64,000 nucleotides of DNA, taken from the NCBI RefSeq assembly GCF_914767665.1, contig NC_059507.1, positions 16,616,001-16,680,000 on the forward strand, given 5' to 3'. This document shows positions 39,193-53,411 of this stretch, piece by piece. The position numbers and the translations under genes were made by a program. The stretch's first letter is position 1. Each line of letters starts with the position of its first letter. The notes below the pieces were generated by a model. It did not search any database. It was not told where the DNA came from and was given only the letters and a program-made list of their open reading frames with translations. The stretch comes from Harmonia axyridis. Its lineage: Eukaryota; Arthropoda; Insecta; Coleoptera; Coccinellidae.

Positions 39193-41385
39193 TCCTTAGA
39201 CATGTGTGTCAAGCTTTCGTCCCTGTGCAATACGATGAGAAGTAATAGAATGAGAAACATTGAAGGAAATAACAAACAAATGAAATCAACAACAGAAGTC
39301 AGTCGTGCATTTGTGGTTACAGCAGCAATTGATTTTACCACGTGGGAGATTATAGCTACCTGCGTGTCATCCGAGTCCAAGAAAATCAACAATGTGGAAT
39401 GGCTTACTTGGATAATTGTTAATTAAACAAAAAGAAGGGAATAACAACAATCCCTTTTACCAATGTGATTTCCTTAGACACGTGTGTCAAGCTTTCGTCC
39501 CTGTGCAATACGATGAGAAGTGTTAGAATGAGAAACATTGAAGGAAATAACAAACAAATGAAATCAACAACAGAAGTCAGTCGTGCATTTGTGGTTACAG
39601 CAGCAATTGACCTCACCACTTAGGAGATTATAGCTACCTGCGTGTCATCCGAGTCCAAGATTATCAACAATGTGGAATGGCTTACATGGATAATTGATCA
39701 TTATACAGAAAAAAGGGAATAAGAACAGTCCCTTTTACCAATGTGATTTCCTTAGACACGTGTGTCAAGCTTTCGTCCCTGTGCAATACGATGAGAAGTG
39801 TTAGAATGAGAAACATTGAAGGAAATAACAAACAAATGAAATCAACAACAGAAGTCAGTCGTGCATTTGTGGTTACAGCAGCAATTGATTTTACCACGTG
39901 AGAGATTATAGCTACCTACGTGTCATCCGAGTCCAAGAAAATCAACAATGTGGAATGGCTTACTTGGATAATTGATCATTATACAGAAAGAAGGGAATAA
40001 GAACAGTCCCTTTTACCAATGTGATTTCCTAAGACACGTGTGTCAAGCCTTCGTCCCTGTGCAATACGATGAGAAGTGTTAGAATGAGAAACATTGAAGG
40101 AAATAACAAACAAATGAAATCAACAACAGAAGTCAGTCGTGCATTTGTGGTTACAGCAGCAATTGACCTCACCACGTGGGAGATTATAGCTACCTGCGTG
40201 TCATCCGAGTCCAAGAAAATCAACAATGTGGAATGGCTTACTTGGATAATTGATCATTATACAGAAAGAAGGGAATAAGAACAGTCCCTTTTACCAATGT
40301 GATTTCCTTAGACACGTGTGTCAAGCTTTCGTCCCTGTGCAATACGATGAGAAGTGTTAGAATGAGAAACATTGAAGGAAATAACAAACAAATGAAATCA
40401 ACAACAGAAGTCAGTCGTGCATTTGTGGTTACAGCAGCAATTGATTTTACCACGTGGGAGATTATAGCTACCTGCGTGTCATCCGAGTCCAAGAAAATCA
40501 ACAATGTGGAATGGCTTACTTGGATAATTGATCATTATACAGAAAGAAGGGAATAAGAACAGTCCCTTTTACCAATGTGATTTCCTTAGACACGCGTGTC
40601 AAGCTTTCGTCCCTGTGCAAAACGATGAAAAATGTTAGAATGAGAAACATAGAAGGAAATAACAAACAAATGAAATCAACAACAGAAGTCAGTCTTGCAT
40701 TTGTGGTTACAGCAGCAATTGACCTCACCACGTGGGAGATTATAGCTACCTGCGTGACATCCGAGTCCAAGAAAATCAACAATGTGGATTGGCTTACTTG
40801 GATAATTGATCATTATACAGAAAGAAGGGAATAAGAACAGTCCCTTTTACCAATGTGATTTCCTTAGACACGTGTGTCAAGCTTTCGTCCCTGTGCAATA
40901 CGATGAGAAGTGTTAGAATGAGAAACATTGAAGGAAATAACAAACAAATGAAATCAACAACAGAAGTCAGTCGTGCATTTGTTGTTACAGCAGCAATTGA
41001 CCTCACCACGTGGGAGATTATAGCTACCTGCGTGACATCCGAGTCCAAGAAAATCAACAATGTGGATTGGCTTACTTGGATAATTGATCATTATACAGAA
41101 AGAAGGGAATAAGAACAGTCCCTTTTACCACTGTGATTTCCTTAGACATGTGTGTCAAGCTTTCGTCCCTGTGCAATACGATGAGAAGTAATAGAATGAG
41201 AAACATTGAAGGAAATAACAAACAAATGAAATCAACAACAGAAGTCAGTCGTGCATTTGTGGTTACAGCAGCAATTGATTTTACCACGTGGGAGATTATA
41301 GCTACCTGCGTGTCATCCGAGTCCAAGAAAATCAACAATGAGGAATGGCTTACTTGGATAATTGTTAATTAAACAAAAAGAAGGG
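39181..41385 (+). repeat. Region with 7- and 8-monomer offsets
   Basis: The CATGTG/agaagtaatag unit at about 39181 recurs at about 41127, 1946 bp away, both followed by an N-tail unit. The neighbouring units at 38020-38630 recur at 40244-40854 with an offset of 2224 (8 monomers). The block appears to be a duplicated unit with one monomer lost or gained. Confidence 0.65.
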
Positions 41386-42501
41386 AATAACAACAATCCC
41401 TTTTACCAATGTGATTTCCTTAGACACGTGTGTCAAGCCTTCGTCCCTGTGCAATACGATGAGAAGTGTTAGAATGAGAAACATTGAAGGAAATAACAAA
41501 CAAATGAAATCAACAACAGAAGTCAGTCGTGCATTTGTGGTTACAGCAGCAATTGACCTCACCACGTGGGAGATTATAGCTACCTGCGTGTCATCCGAGT
41601 CCAAGAAAATCAACAATGTGGAATGGCTTACTTGGATAATTGTTCATCAAACAGAAAGAAGGGAATAAGAACAGTCCCTTATACCAATGTGATTTCCTTA
41701 GACACGTGTGTCAAGCTTTCGTCCCTGTGCAATACGATGAGAAGTGTTAGAAAGAGAAACATTGAAGGAAATAACAAACAAATGAAATCAACAACAGAAG
41801 TCAGTCTTGCATTTGTGGTTACAGCAGCAATTGATTTTACCACGTGGGAGATTATAGCTACCTGCGTGTCATCTGAGTCCAAGAAAATCAACAATGTGGA
41901 ATGGCTTACTTGGATAATTGATCATTATACAGAAAGAAGGGAATAAGAACAGTCCCTTTTACCAATGTGATTTCCTTAGACACGTGTGTCAAGCTTTCGT
42001 CCCTGTGCAATACGATGAGAAGTGTTGGAATGAGAAACATTGAAGGAAATAACAAACAAATGAAATCAACAACAGAAGTCAGTCGTGCATTTGTTGTTAC
42101 AGCAGCAATTGACCTCACCACGTGGGAGATTATAGCTACCTGCGTGACATCCGAGTCCAAGAAAATCAACAATGTGGATTGGCTTACTTGGATAATTGAT
42201 CATTATACAGAAAGAAGGAAATAAGAACAGTCCCTTTTACCACTGTGATTTCCTTAGACATGTGTGTCAAGCTTTCGTCCCTGTGCAATACGATGAGAAG
42301 TAATAGAATGAGAAACATTGAAGGAAATAACAAACAAATGAAATCAACAACAGAAGTCAGTCGTGCATTTGTGGTTACAGCAGCAATTGATTTTACCACG
42401 TGGGAGATTATAGCTACCTGCGTGTCATCCGAGTCCAAGAAAATCAACAATGTGGAATGGCTTACTTGGATAATTGTTAATTAAACAAAAAGAAGGGAAT
42501 A

Positions 42502-45252
42502 ACAACAATCCCTTTTACCAATGTGATTTCCTTAGACACGGGTGTCAAGCTTTCGTCCCTGTGCAATACGATGAGAAGTGTTAGAATGAGAAACATTGAA
42601 GGAAATAACAAACAAATGAAATCAACAACAGAAGTCAGTCGTGCATTTGTGGTTACAGCAGCAATTGACCTCACCACTTAGGAGATTATAGCTACCTGCG
42701 TGTCATCCGAGTCCAAGATTATCAACAATGTGGAATGGCTTACATGGATAATTGATCATTATACAGAAAAAAGGGAATAAGAACAGTCCCTTTTACCAAT
42801 GTGATTTCCTTAGACACGTGTGTCAAGCTTTCGTCCCTGTGCAATACGATGAGAAGTGTTAGAATGAGAAACATTGAAGGAAATAACAAACAAATGAAAT
42901 CAACAACAGAAGTCAGTCGTGCATTTGTGGTTACAGCAGCAATTGATTTTACCACGTGGGAGATTATAGCTACCTACGTGTCATCCGAGTCCAAGAAAAT
43001 CAACAATGTGGAATGGCTTACTTGGATAATTGATCATTATACAGAAAGAAGGGAATAAGAACAGTCCCTTTTACCAATGTGATTTCCTAAGACACGTGTG
43101 TCAAGCTTTCGTCCCTGTGCAATACGATGAAAAGTGTTAGAATGAGAAACATAGAAGGAAATAACAAACAAATGAAATCAACAACAGAAGTCAGTCGTGC
43201 ATTTGTGGTTACAGCAGCAATTGACCTCACCACGTGGGAGATTATAGCTACCTGCGTGACCTCCGAGTCCAAGAAAATCAACAATGTGGAATGGCTTACT
43301 TGGATAATTGTTAATTAAACAAAAAGAAGGGAATAACAACAATCCCTTTTACCAATGTGATTTCCTTAGACACGTGTGTCAAGCTTTCGTCCCTGTGCAA
43401 TACGATGAGAAGTGTTAGAATGAGAAACATTGAAGGAAATAACAAACAAATGAAATCAACAACAGAAGTCAGTCGTGCATTTGTGGTTACAGCAGCAATT
43501 GACCTCACCACTTAGGAGATTATAGCTACCTGCGTGTCATCCGAGTCCAAGATTATCAACAATGTGGAATGGCTTACATGGATAATTGATCATTATACAG
43601 AAAAAAGGGAATAAGAACAGTCCCTTTTACCAATGTGATTTCCTTAGACACGTGTGTCAAGCTTGCGTCCCTGTGCAATACGATGAGAAGTGTTAGAATG
43701 AGAAACATTGAAGGAAATAACAAACAAATGAAATCAACAACAGAAGTCAGTCGTGCATTTGTGGTTACAGCAGCAATTGATTTTACCACGTGGGAGATTA
43801 TAGCTACCTGCGTGTCATCCGAGTCCAAAAAAATCAACAATGTGGAATGGCTTACTTGGATAATTGATCATTATACAGAAAGAAGGGAATAAGAACAGTC
43901 CCTTTTACCAATGTGATTTCCTTAGACACGTGTGTCAAGCTTTCGTCCCTGTGCAATACGATGAAAAGTGTTAGAATGAGAAACATAGAAGGAAATAACA
44001 AACAAATGAAATCAACAACAGAAGTCAGTCGTGCATTTGTGGTTACAGCAGCAATTGACCTCACCACGTGGGAGATTATAGCTACCTGCGTGTCATCCGA
44101 GTCCAAGAAAATCAACAATGTGGAATGGCTTACTTGAATAATTGATCATTATACAGAAAGAAGGGAATAAGAACAGTCTCTTTTACCAATGTGATTTCCT
44201 CAGACACGTGTGTCAAGCTTTCGTCCCTGAGCAAAACGATGAGAAGTGTTAGAATGAGAAACATTGAAGGAAATAACAAACAAATGAAATCAACAACAGA
44301 AGTCAGTCGTGCATTTGTGGTTACAGCAGCAATTGACCTCACCACGTGGGAGATTATAGCTACCTGCGTGACATCCGAGTCCAAGGAAATCAACAATGTG
44401 GAATGGCTTACTTGTATAATTGTTAATCAAACAAAAAGAAGGGAATAACAACAATCCCTTTTACCAATGTGATTTCCTTAGACACGTGTGTCAAGCCTTC
44501 GTCCCTGTGCAATACGATGAGAAGTGTTAGAATGAGAAACATTGAAGGAAATAACAAACAAATGAAATCAACAACAGAAGTCAGTCGTGCATTTGTGGTT
44601 ACAGCAGCAATTGACCTCACCACGTGGGAGATTATAGCTACCTGCGTGTCATCCGAGTCCAAGAAAATCAACAATGTGGAATGGCTTACTTGGATAATTG
44701 ATCATTATACAGAAAGAAGGGAATAAGAACAGTCCCTTTTACCAATGTGATTTCCTTAGACACGTGTGTCAAGCTTTCGTCCCTGTGCAAAACGATGAGA
44801 AGTGTTAGAATGAGAAACATTGAAGGAAATAACAAACAAATGAAATCAACAACAGAAGTCAGTCGTGCATTTGTGGTTACAGCAGCAATTGATTTTACCA
44901 CGTGGGAGATTATAGCTACCTGCGTGTCATCCGAGTCCAAGAAAATCAACAATGTGGAATGGCTTACTTGGATAATTGATCATTATACAGAAAGAAGGGA
45001 ATAAGAACAGTCCCTTTTACCAATGTGATTTCCTTAGACACGCGTGTCAAGCTTTCGTCCCTGTGCAAAACGATGAAAAATGTTAGAATGAGAAACATAG
45101 AAGGAAATAACAAACAAATGAAATCAACAACAGAAGTCAGTCTTGCATTTGTGGTTACAGCAGCAATTGACCTCACCACGTGGGAGATTATAGCTACCTG
45201 CGTGACATCCGAGTCCAAGAAAATCAACAATGTGGATTGGCTTACTTGGATA
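42502..45252 (+). repeat. 10-monomer block, copy E2
   Basis: Partner of 35830-38580. It differs at a few sites, such as cacgggtgtc (about 42537) and tgggagatt at about 42958 where E1 has tgagagatt. The match ends in the gacacgcgtgtc unit, whose tail here is gttcatcaaacag instead of gatcattatacag. Confidence 0.8.
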
Positions 45253-48149
45253 ATTGTTCATCAAACAGAAAGAAGGGAATAAGAACAGTCCCTTATACCA
45301 ATGTGATTTCCTTAGACACGTGTGTCAAGCTTTCGTCCCTGTGCAATACGATGAGAAGTGTTAGAAAGAGAAACATTGAAGGAAATAACAAACAAATGAA
45401 ATCAACAACAGAAGTCAGTCTTGCATTTGTGGTTACAGCAGCAATTGATTTTACCACGTGGGAGATTATAGCTACCTGCATGTCATCTGAGTCCAAGAAA
45501 ATCAACAATGTGGAATGGCTTACTTGGATAATTGATCATTATACAGAAAGAAGGGAATAAGAACAGTCCCTTTTACCAATGTGATTTCCTTAGACACGTG
45601 TGTCAAGCTTTCGTCCCTGTGCAATACGATGAGAAGTGTTAGAATGAGAAACATTGAAGGAAATAACAAACAAATGAAATCAACAACAGAAGTCAGTCGT
45701 GCATTTGTTGTTACAGCAGCAATTGACCTCACCACGTGGGAGATTATAGCTACCTGCGTGTCATCCGAGTCCAAGAAAATCAACAATGTGGATTGGCTTA
45801 CTTGGATAATTGATCATTATACAGAAAGAAGGGAATAAGAACAGTCCATTTTACCAATGTGATTTCCTTAGACACGTGTGTCAAGCTTTCGTCCCTGAGC
45901 AAAACGATGAGAAGTGTTAGAATGAGAAACATTGAAGGAAATAACAAACAAATGAAATCAACAACAGAAGTCAGTCGTGCATTTGTGGTTACAGCAGCAA
46001 TTGATTTTACCACGTGGGAGATTATAGCTACCTGCGTGTCATCCGAGTCCAAGAAAATCAACAATGTGGAATGGCTTACTTGAATAATTGATCATTATAC
46101 AGAAAGAAGGGAATAAGAACAGTCTCTTTTACCAATGTGATTTCCTCAGACACGTGTGTCAAGCTTTCGTCCCTGAGCAAAACGATGAGAAGTGTTAGAA
46201 TGAGAAACATTGAAGGAAATAACAAACAAATGAAATCAACAACAGAAGTCAGTCGTGCATTTGTGGTTACAGCAGCAATTGACCTCACCACGTGGGAGAT
46301 TATAGCTACCTGCGTGTCATCCGAGTCCAAGAAAATCAACAATGTGGAATGGCTTACTTGGATAATTGATCATTATACAGAAAGAAGGGAATAAGAACAG
46401 TCTCTTTTACCAATGTGATTTCCTTAGACACGTGTGTCAAGCTTTCGTCCCTGTGCAATACGATGAAAAGTGTAAGAATGAGAAACATTGAAGGAAATAA
46501 CAAACGAATGAAATCAACTACAGAAGTCAGTCGTGCATTTGTGGTTACAGCAGCAATTGACCTTTCCACGTGGGAGATTATAGCTACCTGCGTGACATCC
46601 GAGTCCAAGGAAATCAACAATGTGGAATGGCTTACTTGGATAATTGTTAATCAAACAAAAAGAAGGGAATAACAACAATCCCTTTTACCAATGTGATTTC
46701 CTTAGACACGTGTGTCAAGCCTTCGTCCCTGTGCAATACGATGAGAAGTGTTAGAATGAGAAACATTGAAGGAAATAACAAACAAATGAAATCAACAACA
46801 GAAGTCAGTCGTGCATTTGTGGTTACAGCAGCAATTGACCTCACCACGTGGGAGATTATAGCTACCTGCGTGTCATCCGAGTCCAAGAAAATCAACAATG
46901 TGGAATGGCTTACTTGGATAATTGATCATTATACAGAAAGAAGGGAATAAGAACAGTCCCTTTTACCAATGTGATTTCCTTAGACACGTGTGTCAAGCTT
47001 TCGTCCCTGTGCAATACGATGAGAAGTGTTAGAATGAGAAACATTGAAGGAAATAACAAACAAATGAAATCAACAACAGAAGTCAGTCGTGCATTTGTGG
47101 TTACAGCAGCAATTGATTTTACCACGTGGGAGATTATAGCTACCTGCGTGTCATCCGAGTCCAAGAAAATCAACAATGTGGAATGGCTTACTTGGATAAT
47201 TGATCATTATACAGAAAGAAGGGAATAAGAACAGTCCCTTTTACCAATGTGATTTCCTTAGACACGTGTGTCAAGCTTTCGTCCCTGTGCAATACGATGA
47301 AAAATGTTAGAATGAGAAACATTGAAGGAAATAACAAACAAATGAAATCAACAACAGAAGTCAGTCTTGCATTTGTGGTTACAGCAGCAATTGATTTTAC
47401 CACGTGGGAGATTATAGCTACCTGCGTGTCATCCGAGTCCAAGAAAATCAACAATGTGGAATGGCTTTCTTGGATAATTGATCATTATACAGAAAGAAGG
47501 GAATAAGAACAGTCCCTTATACCAAAGTGGTTTCCTTAGACACGTGTGTCAAGCTTTCGTCCCTGTGCAATACGATGAGAAGTGTTAGAATGAGAAACAT
47601 TGAAGGAAATAACAAACAAATGAAATCAACAACAGAAGTCAGTCGTGCATTTGTTGTTACAGCAGCAATTGACCTCACCACGTGGGAGATTATAGCTACC
47701 TGCGTGTCATCCGAGTCCAAGAAAATCTACAATGTGGAATGGCTCACTTGGATAATTGATCATTATACAGAAAGAAGGGAATAAGAACAGTCCATTTTAC
47801 CAATGTGATTTCCTTAGACACGTGTGTCAAGCTTTCGTCCCTGTGCAATACGATGAGAAGTGTTAGAATGAGAAACATTGAAGGAAATAACAAACAAATG
47901 AAATCAACAACAGAAGTCAGTCGTGCATTTGTGGTTACAGCAGCAATTGATTTTACCACGTGGGAGATTATAGCTACCTGCGTGTCATCCGAGTCCAAGA
48001 AAATCAACAATGTGAAATGGCTTACTTGGATAATTGATCATTATACAGAAAGAAGGGAATAAGAACAGTCCCTTTTACCAATGTGATTTCCTTAGACACG
48101 TGTGTCAAGCTTTCGTCCCTGTGCAATACGATGAAAAATGTTAGAATGA
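45253..48149 (+). repeat. Mosaic satellite region
   Basis: D-tail units with local relations at an 11-monomer offset (3058 bp): 44747-45560 resembles 47805-48618, including agaaagagaaac and gttcatcaaacag units. The unit with aaaatctacaatg and agtccattttacc near 47730-47800 recurs near 52180-52250, 16 monomers away. There are no genes. Confidence 0.65.
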
Positions 48150-50095
48150 GAAACATAGAAGGAAATAACAAACAAATGAAATCAACAACAGAAGTCAGTC
48201 TTGCATTTGTGGTTACAGCAGCAATTGACCTCACCACGTGGGAGATTATAGCTACCTGCGTGACATCCGAGTCCAAGAAAATCAACAATGTGGATTGGCT
48301 TACTTGGATAATTGTTCATCAAACAGAAAGAAGGGAATAAGAACAGTCCCTTATACCAATGTGATTTCCTTAGACACGTGTGTCAAGCTTTCGTCCCTGT
48401 GCAATACGATGAGAAGTGTTAGAAAGAGAAACATTGAAGGAAATAACAAACAAATGAAATCAACAACAGAAGTCAGTCTTGCATTTGTGGTTACAGCAGC
48501 AATTGATTTTACCACGTGGGAGATTATAGCTACCTGCGTGTCATCTGAGTCCAAAAAAATCAACAATGTGGAATGGCTTACTTGGATAATTGATCATTAT
48601 ACAGAAAGAAGGGAATAAGAACAGTCCCTTTTACCAATGTGATTTCCTTAGACACGTGTGTCAAGCTTTCGTCCCTGTGCAATACGATGAGAAGTGTTAG
48701 AATGAGAAACATTGAAGGAAATAACAAACAAATGAAATCAACAACAGAAGTCAGTCGTGCATTTGTTGTTACAGCAGCAATTGACCTCACCACGTGGGAG
48801 ATTATAGCTACCTGCGTGACATCCGAGTCCAAGAAAATCAACAATGTGGATTGGCTTACTTGGATAATTGATCATTATACAGAAAGAAGGGAATAAGAAC
48901 AGTCCCTTTTACCACTGTGATTTCCTTAGACATGTGTGTCAAGCTTTCGTCCTTGTGCAATACGATGAGAAGTAATAGAATGAGAAACATTGAAGGAAAT
49001 AACAAACAAATGAAATCAACAACAGAAGTCAGTCGTGCATTTGTGGTTACAGCAGCAATTGATTTTACCACGTGGGAGATTATAGCTACCTGCGTGTCAT
49101 CCGAGTCCAAGAAAATCAACAATGTGGAATGGCTTACTTGGATAATTGATCATTATACAGAAAGAAGGGAATAAGAACAGTCCCTTTTACCAATGTGATT
49201 TCCTTAGACACGTGTGTCAAGCTTTCGTCCCTGTGCAATACGATGAGAAGTGTTAGAAAGAGAAACATTGAAGGAAATAACAAACAAATGAAATCAACAA
49301 CAGAAGTCAGTCGTGCATTTGAGGTTACAGCAGCAATTGATTCTACCACGTGGGAGATTATAGCTACCTGCGTGACATCCGAGTCCAAGAAAATCAACAA
49401 TGTGGAATGGCTCACTTGGATAATTGATCATTATACAGGAAGAAGGGAATAAGAACAGTCCCTTTTACCAATGTGATTTCCTTAGACACGTGTGTCAAGC
49501 TTTCGTCCCTGTGCAATACGATGAAAAGTGTTAGAATGGGAAACATTGAAGAAAATAACAAACGAATGAAATAAACAACAGAAGTCAGTCGTGCATTTGT
49601 GGTTACAGCAGCAATTGACCTTACCACGTGGGAGATTATAGCTACCTGCGTGACATCCGAGTCCAAGAAAATCAACAATGTGGATTGGCTTACTTGGATA
49701 ATTGTTCATCAAACAAAAAGAAGGGAATAAGAACAGTCCCTTATACCAAAGTGGTTTCCTTAGACACGTGTGTCAAGCTTTCGTCCCTGTGCAATACGAT
49801 GAAAAGTGTAAGAATGAGAAACATTGAAGGAAATAACAAACGAATGAAATCAACTACAGAAGTCAGTCGTGCATTTGTGGTTACAGCAGCAATTGACCTT
49901 TCCACGTGGGAGATTATAGCTACCTGCGTGACCTCCGAGTCCAAGGAAATCAACAATGTGGAATGGCTTACTTGGATAATTGTTAATTAAACAAAAAGAA
50001 GGGAATAACAACAATCCCTTTTACCAATGTGATTTCCATAGACACGTGTGTCAAGCTTTCGTCCCTGTGCAATACGATGAGAAGTGTTAGAATGA
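48150..50095 (+). repeat. Heptamer (1946 bp), copy H1
   Basis: Seven units repeated at 50096-52040. Ordered markers are gttcatcaaacag, agaaagagaaac, catttgttgtt, CATGTG with cgtccttgtg, gcatttgaggtt, aatgggaaac with aaataaacaac, and gtgtaagaatg with caactacag. Confidence 0.85.
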
Positions 50096-52040
50096 GAAAC
50101 ATAGAAGGAAATAACAAACAAATGAAATCAACAACAGAAGTCAGTCTTGCATTTGTGGTTACAGCAGCAATTGACCTCACCACGTGGGAGATTATAGCTA
50201 CCTGCGTGACATCCGAGTCCAAGAAAATCAACAATGTGGATTGGCTTACTTGGATAATTGTTCATCAAACAGAAAGAAGGGAATAAGAACAGTCCCTTAT
50301 ACCAATGTGATTTCCTTAGACACGTGTGTCAAGCTTTCGTCCCTGTGCAATACGATGAGAAGTGTTAGAAAGAGAAACATTGAAGGAAATAACAAACAAA
50401 TGAAATCAACAACAGAAGTCAGTCTTGCATTTGTGGTTACAGCAGCAATTGATTTTACCACGTGGGAGATTATAGCTACCTGCGTGTCATCTGAGTCCAA
50501 AAAAATCAACAATGTGGAATGGCTTACTTGGATAATTGATCATTATACAGAAAGAAGGGAATAAGAACAGTCCCTTTTACCAATGTGATTTCCTTAGACA
50601 CGTGTGTCAAGCTTTCGTCCCTGTGCAATACGATGAGAAGTGTTAGAATGAGAAACATTGAAGGAAATAACAAACAAATGAAATCAACAAAAGAAGTCAG
50701 TCGTGCATTTGTAGTTACAGCAGCAATTGACCTCACCACGTGGGAGATTATAGCTACCTGCGTGACATCCGAGTCCAAGAAAATCAACAATGTGGATTGG
50801 CTTACTTGGATAATTGATCATTATACAGAAAGAAGGGAATAAGAACAGTCCCTTTTACCACTGTGATTTCCTTAGACATGTGTGTCAAGCTTTCGTCCTT
50901 GTGCAATACGATGAGAAGTAATAGAATGAGAAACATTGAAGGAAATAACAAACAAATGAAATCAACAACAGAAGTCAGTCGTGCATTTGTGGTTACAGCA
51001 GCAATTGATTTTACCACGTGGGAGATTATAGCTACCTGCGTGTCATCCGAGTCCAAGAAAATCAACAATGTGGAATGGCTTACTTGGATAATTGATCATT
51101 ATACAGAAAGAAGGGAATAAGAACAGTCCCTTTTACCAATGTGATTTCCTTAGACACGTGTGTCAAGCTTTCGTCCCTGTGCAATACGATGAGAAGTGTT
51201 AGAATGAGAAACATTGAAGGAAATAATGAACAAATGAAATCAACAACAGAAGTCAGTCGTGCATTTGAGGTTACAGCAGCAATTGATTCTACCACGTGGG
51301 AGATTATAGCTACCTGCGTGACATCCGAGTCCAAGAAAATCAACAATGTGGAATGGCTCACTTGGATAATTGATCATTATACAGGAAGAAGGGAATAAGA
51401 ACAGTCCCTTTTACCAATGTGATTTCCTTAGACACGTGTGTCAAGCTTTCGTCCCTGTGCAATACGATGAAAAGTGTTAGAATGGGAAACATTGAAGAAA
51501 ATAACAAACGAATGAAATAAACAACAGAAGTCAGTCGTGCATTTGTGGTTACAGCAGCAATTGACCTTACCACGTGGGAGATTATAGCTACCTGCGTGAC
51601 ATCCGAGTCCAAGAAAATCAACAATGTGGATTGGCTTACTTGGATAATTGTTCATCAAACAAAAAGAAGGGAATAAGAACAGTCCCTTATACCAAAGTGG
51701 TTTCCTTAGACACGTGTGTCAAGCTTTCGTCCCTGTGCAATACGATGAAAAGTGTAAGAATGAGAAACATTGAAGGAAATAACAAACGAATGAAATCAAC
51801 TACAGAAGTCAGTCGTGCATTTGTGGTTACAGCAGCAATTGACCTTTCCACGTGGGAGATTATAGCTACCTGCGTGACCTCCGAGTCCAAGGAAATCAAC
51901 AATGTGGAATGGCTTACTTGGATAATTGTTAATTAAACAAAAAGAAGGGAATAACAACAATCCCTTTTACCAATGTGATTTCCATAGACACGTGTGTCAA
52001 GCTTTCGTCCCTGTGCAATACGATGAGAAGTGTTAGAATG
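50096..52040 (+). repeat. Heptamer (1946 bp), copy H2
   Basis: Tandem copy of 48150-50095. Private changes include caacaaaagaag near 50685 and ggaaataatgaac near 51222. Confidence 0.85.
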
Positions 52041-53411
52041 AGAAACATTGAAGGAAATAACAAACAAATGAAATCAACAACAGAAGTCAGTCGTGCATTT
52101 GTTGTTACAGCAGCAATTGACCTCACCACGTGGGAGATTATAGCTACCTGCGTGTCATCCGAGTCCAAGAAAATCTACAATGTGGAATGGCTCACTTGGA
52201 TAATTGATCATTATACAGAAAGAAGGGAATAAGAACAGTCCATTTTACCAATGTGATTTCCTTAGACACGTGTGTCAAGCTTTCGTCCCTGTGCAATACG
52301 ATGAGAAGTGTTAGAATGAGAAACATAGAAGGAAATAACAAACAAATGAAATCAACAACAGAAGTCAGTCGTGCATTTGTGGTTACAGCAGCAATTGATT
52401 TTACCACGTGGGAGATTATAGCTACCTGCGTGTCATCCGAGTCCAAGAAAATCAACAATGTGGAATGGCTTACTTGGATAATTGATCATTATACAGAAAG
52501 AAGGGAATAAGAACAGTCCCTTTTACCAATGTGATTTCCTTAGACACGTGTGTCAAGCTTTCGTCCCTGTGCAATACGATGAAAAATGTTAGAATGAGAA
52601 ACATAGAAGGAAATAACAAACAAATGAAATCAACAACAGAAGTCAGTCTTGCATTTGTGGTTACAGCAGCAATTGACCTCACCACGTGGGAGATTATAGC
52701 TACCTGCGTGTCATCCGAGTCCAAGAAAATCAACAATGTGGAATGGCTTACTTGGATAATTGATCATTATACAGAAAGAAGGGAATAAGAACAGTCCCTT
52801 TTACCAATGTGATTTCCTTAGACACGTGTGTCAAGCTTTCGTCCCTGAGCAAAACGATGAGAAGTGTTAGAATGAGAAACATTGAAGGAAATAACAAACA
52901 AATGAAATCAACAACAGAAGTCAGTCGTGCATTTGTGGTTACAGCAGCAATTGATTTTACCACGTGGGAGATTATAGCTACCTGCGTGTCATCCGAGTCC
53001 AAGAAAATCAACAATGTGGAATGGCTTACTTGGATAATTGATCATTATACAGAAAGAAGGGAATAAGAACAGTCCCTTTTACCAATGTGATTTCCTTAGA
53101 CACGTGTGTCAAGCTTTCGTCCCTGTGCAATACGATGAAAAGTGTTAGAATGGGATACATTGAAGAAAATAACAAACGAATGAAATCAACAACAGAAGTC
53201 AGTCGTGCATTTGTGGTTACAGCAGCAATTGACCTTACCACGTGGGAGATTATAGCTACCTGCGTGACATCCGAGTCCAAGAAAATCAACAATGTGGAAT
53301 GGCTTACTTGGATAATTGTTCATCAAACAAAAAGAAGGGAATAAGAACAGTCCCTTATACCAAAGTGGTTTCCTTAGACACGTGTGTCAAGCTTTCGTCC
53401 CTGTGCAATAC
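52041..53411 (+). repeat. Satellite leading to the retrotransposon fragment
   Basis: D-tail units copied from the 47.5-48.3 kb region (aaaatctacaatg and agtccattttacc recur at a 4448-bp offset). They are followed by a partial third copy of the heptamer's aatgggatacattgaag unit at about 53093, 13 monomers from 49479. The last unit is cut at 53411. Confidence 0.7.

Larger units (their letters stand above)
31668..53411 (+). repeat. 278-bp satellite array, middle segment
   Basis: The forward array resumes after the inversion with a short hybrid, cctgcg then tttgtggtttcc, and runs unbroken to the retrotransposon fragment. Tail types are mixed: H and N around 31.7-36.7 kb, D dominant from about 37 to 48 kb with scattered N-tail units, and mixed again near 49-52 kb. 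No genes are seen. Confidence 0.97.
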
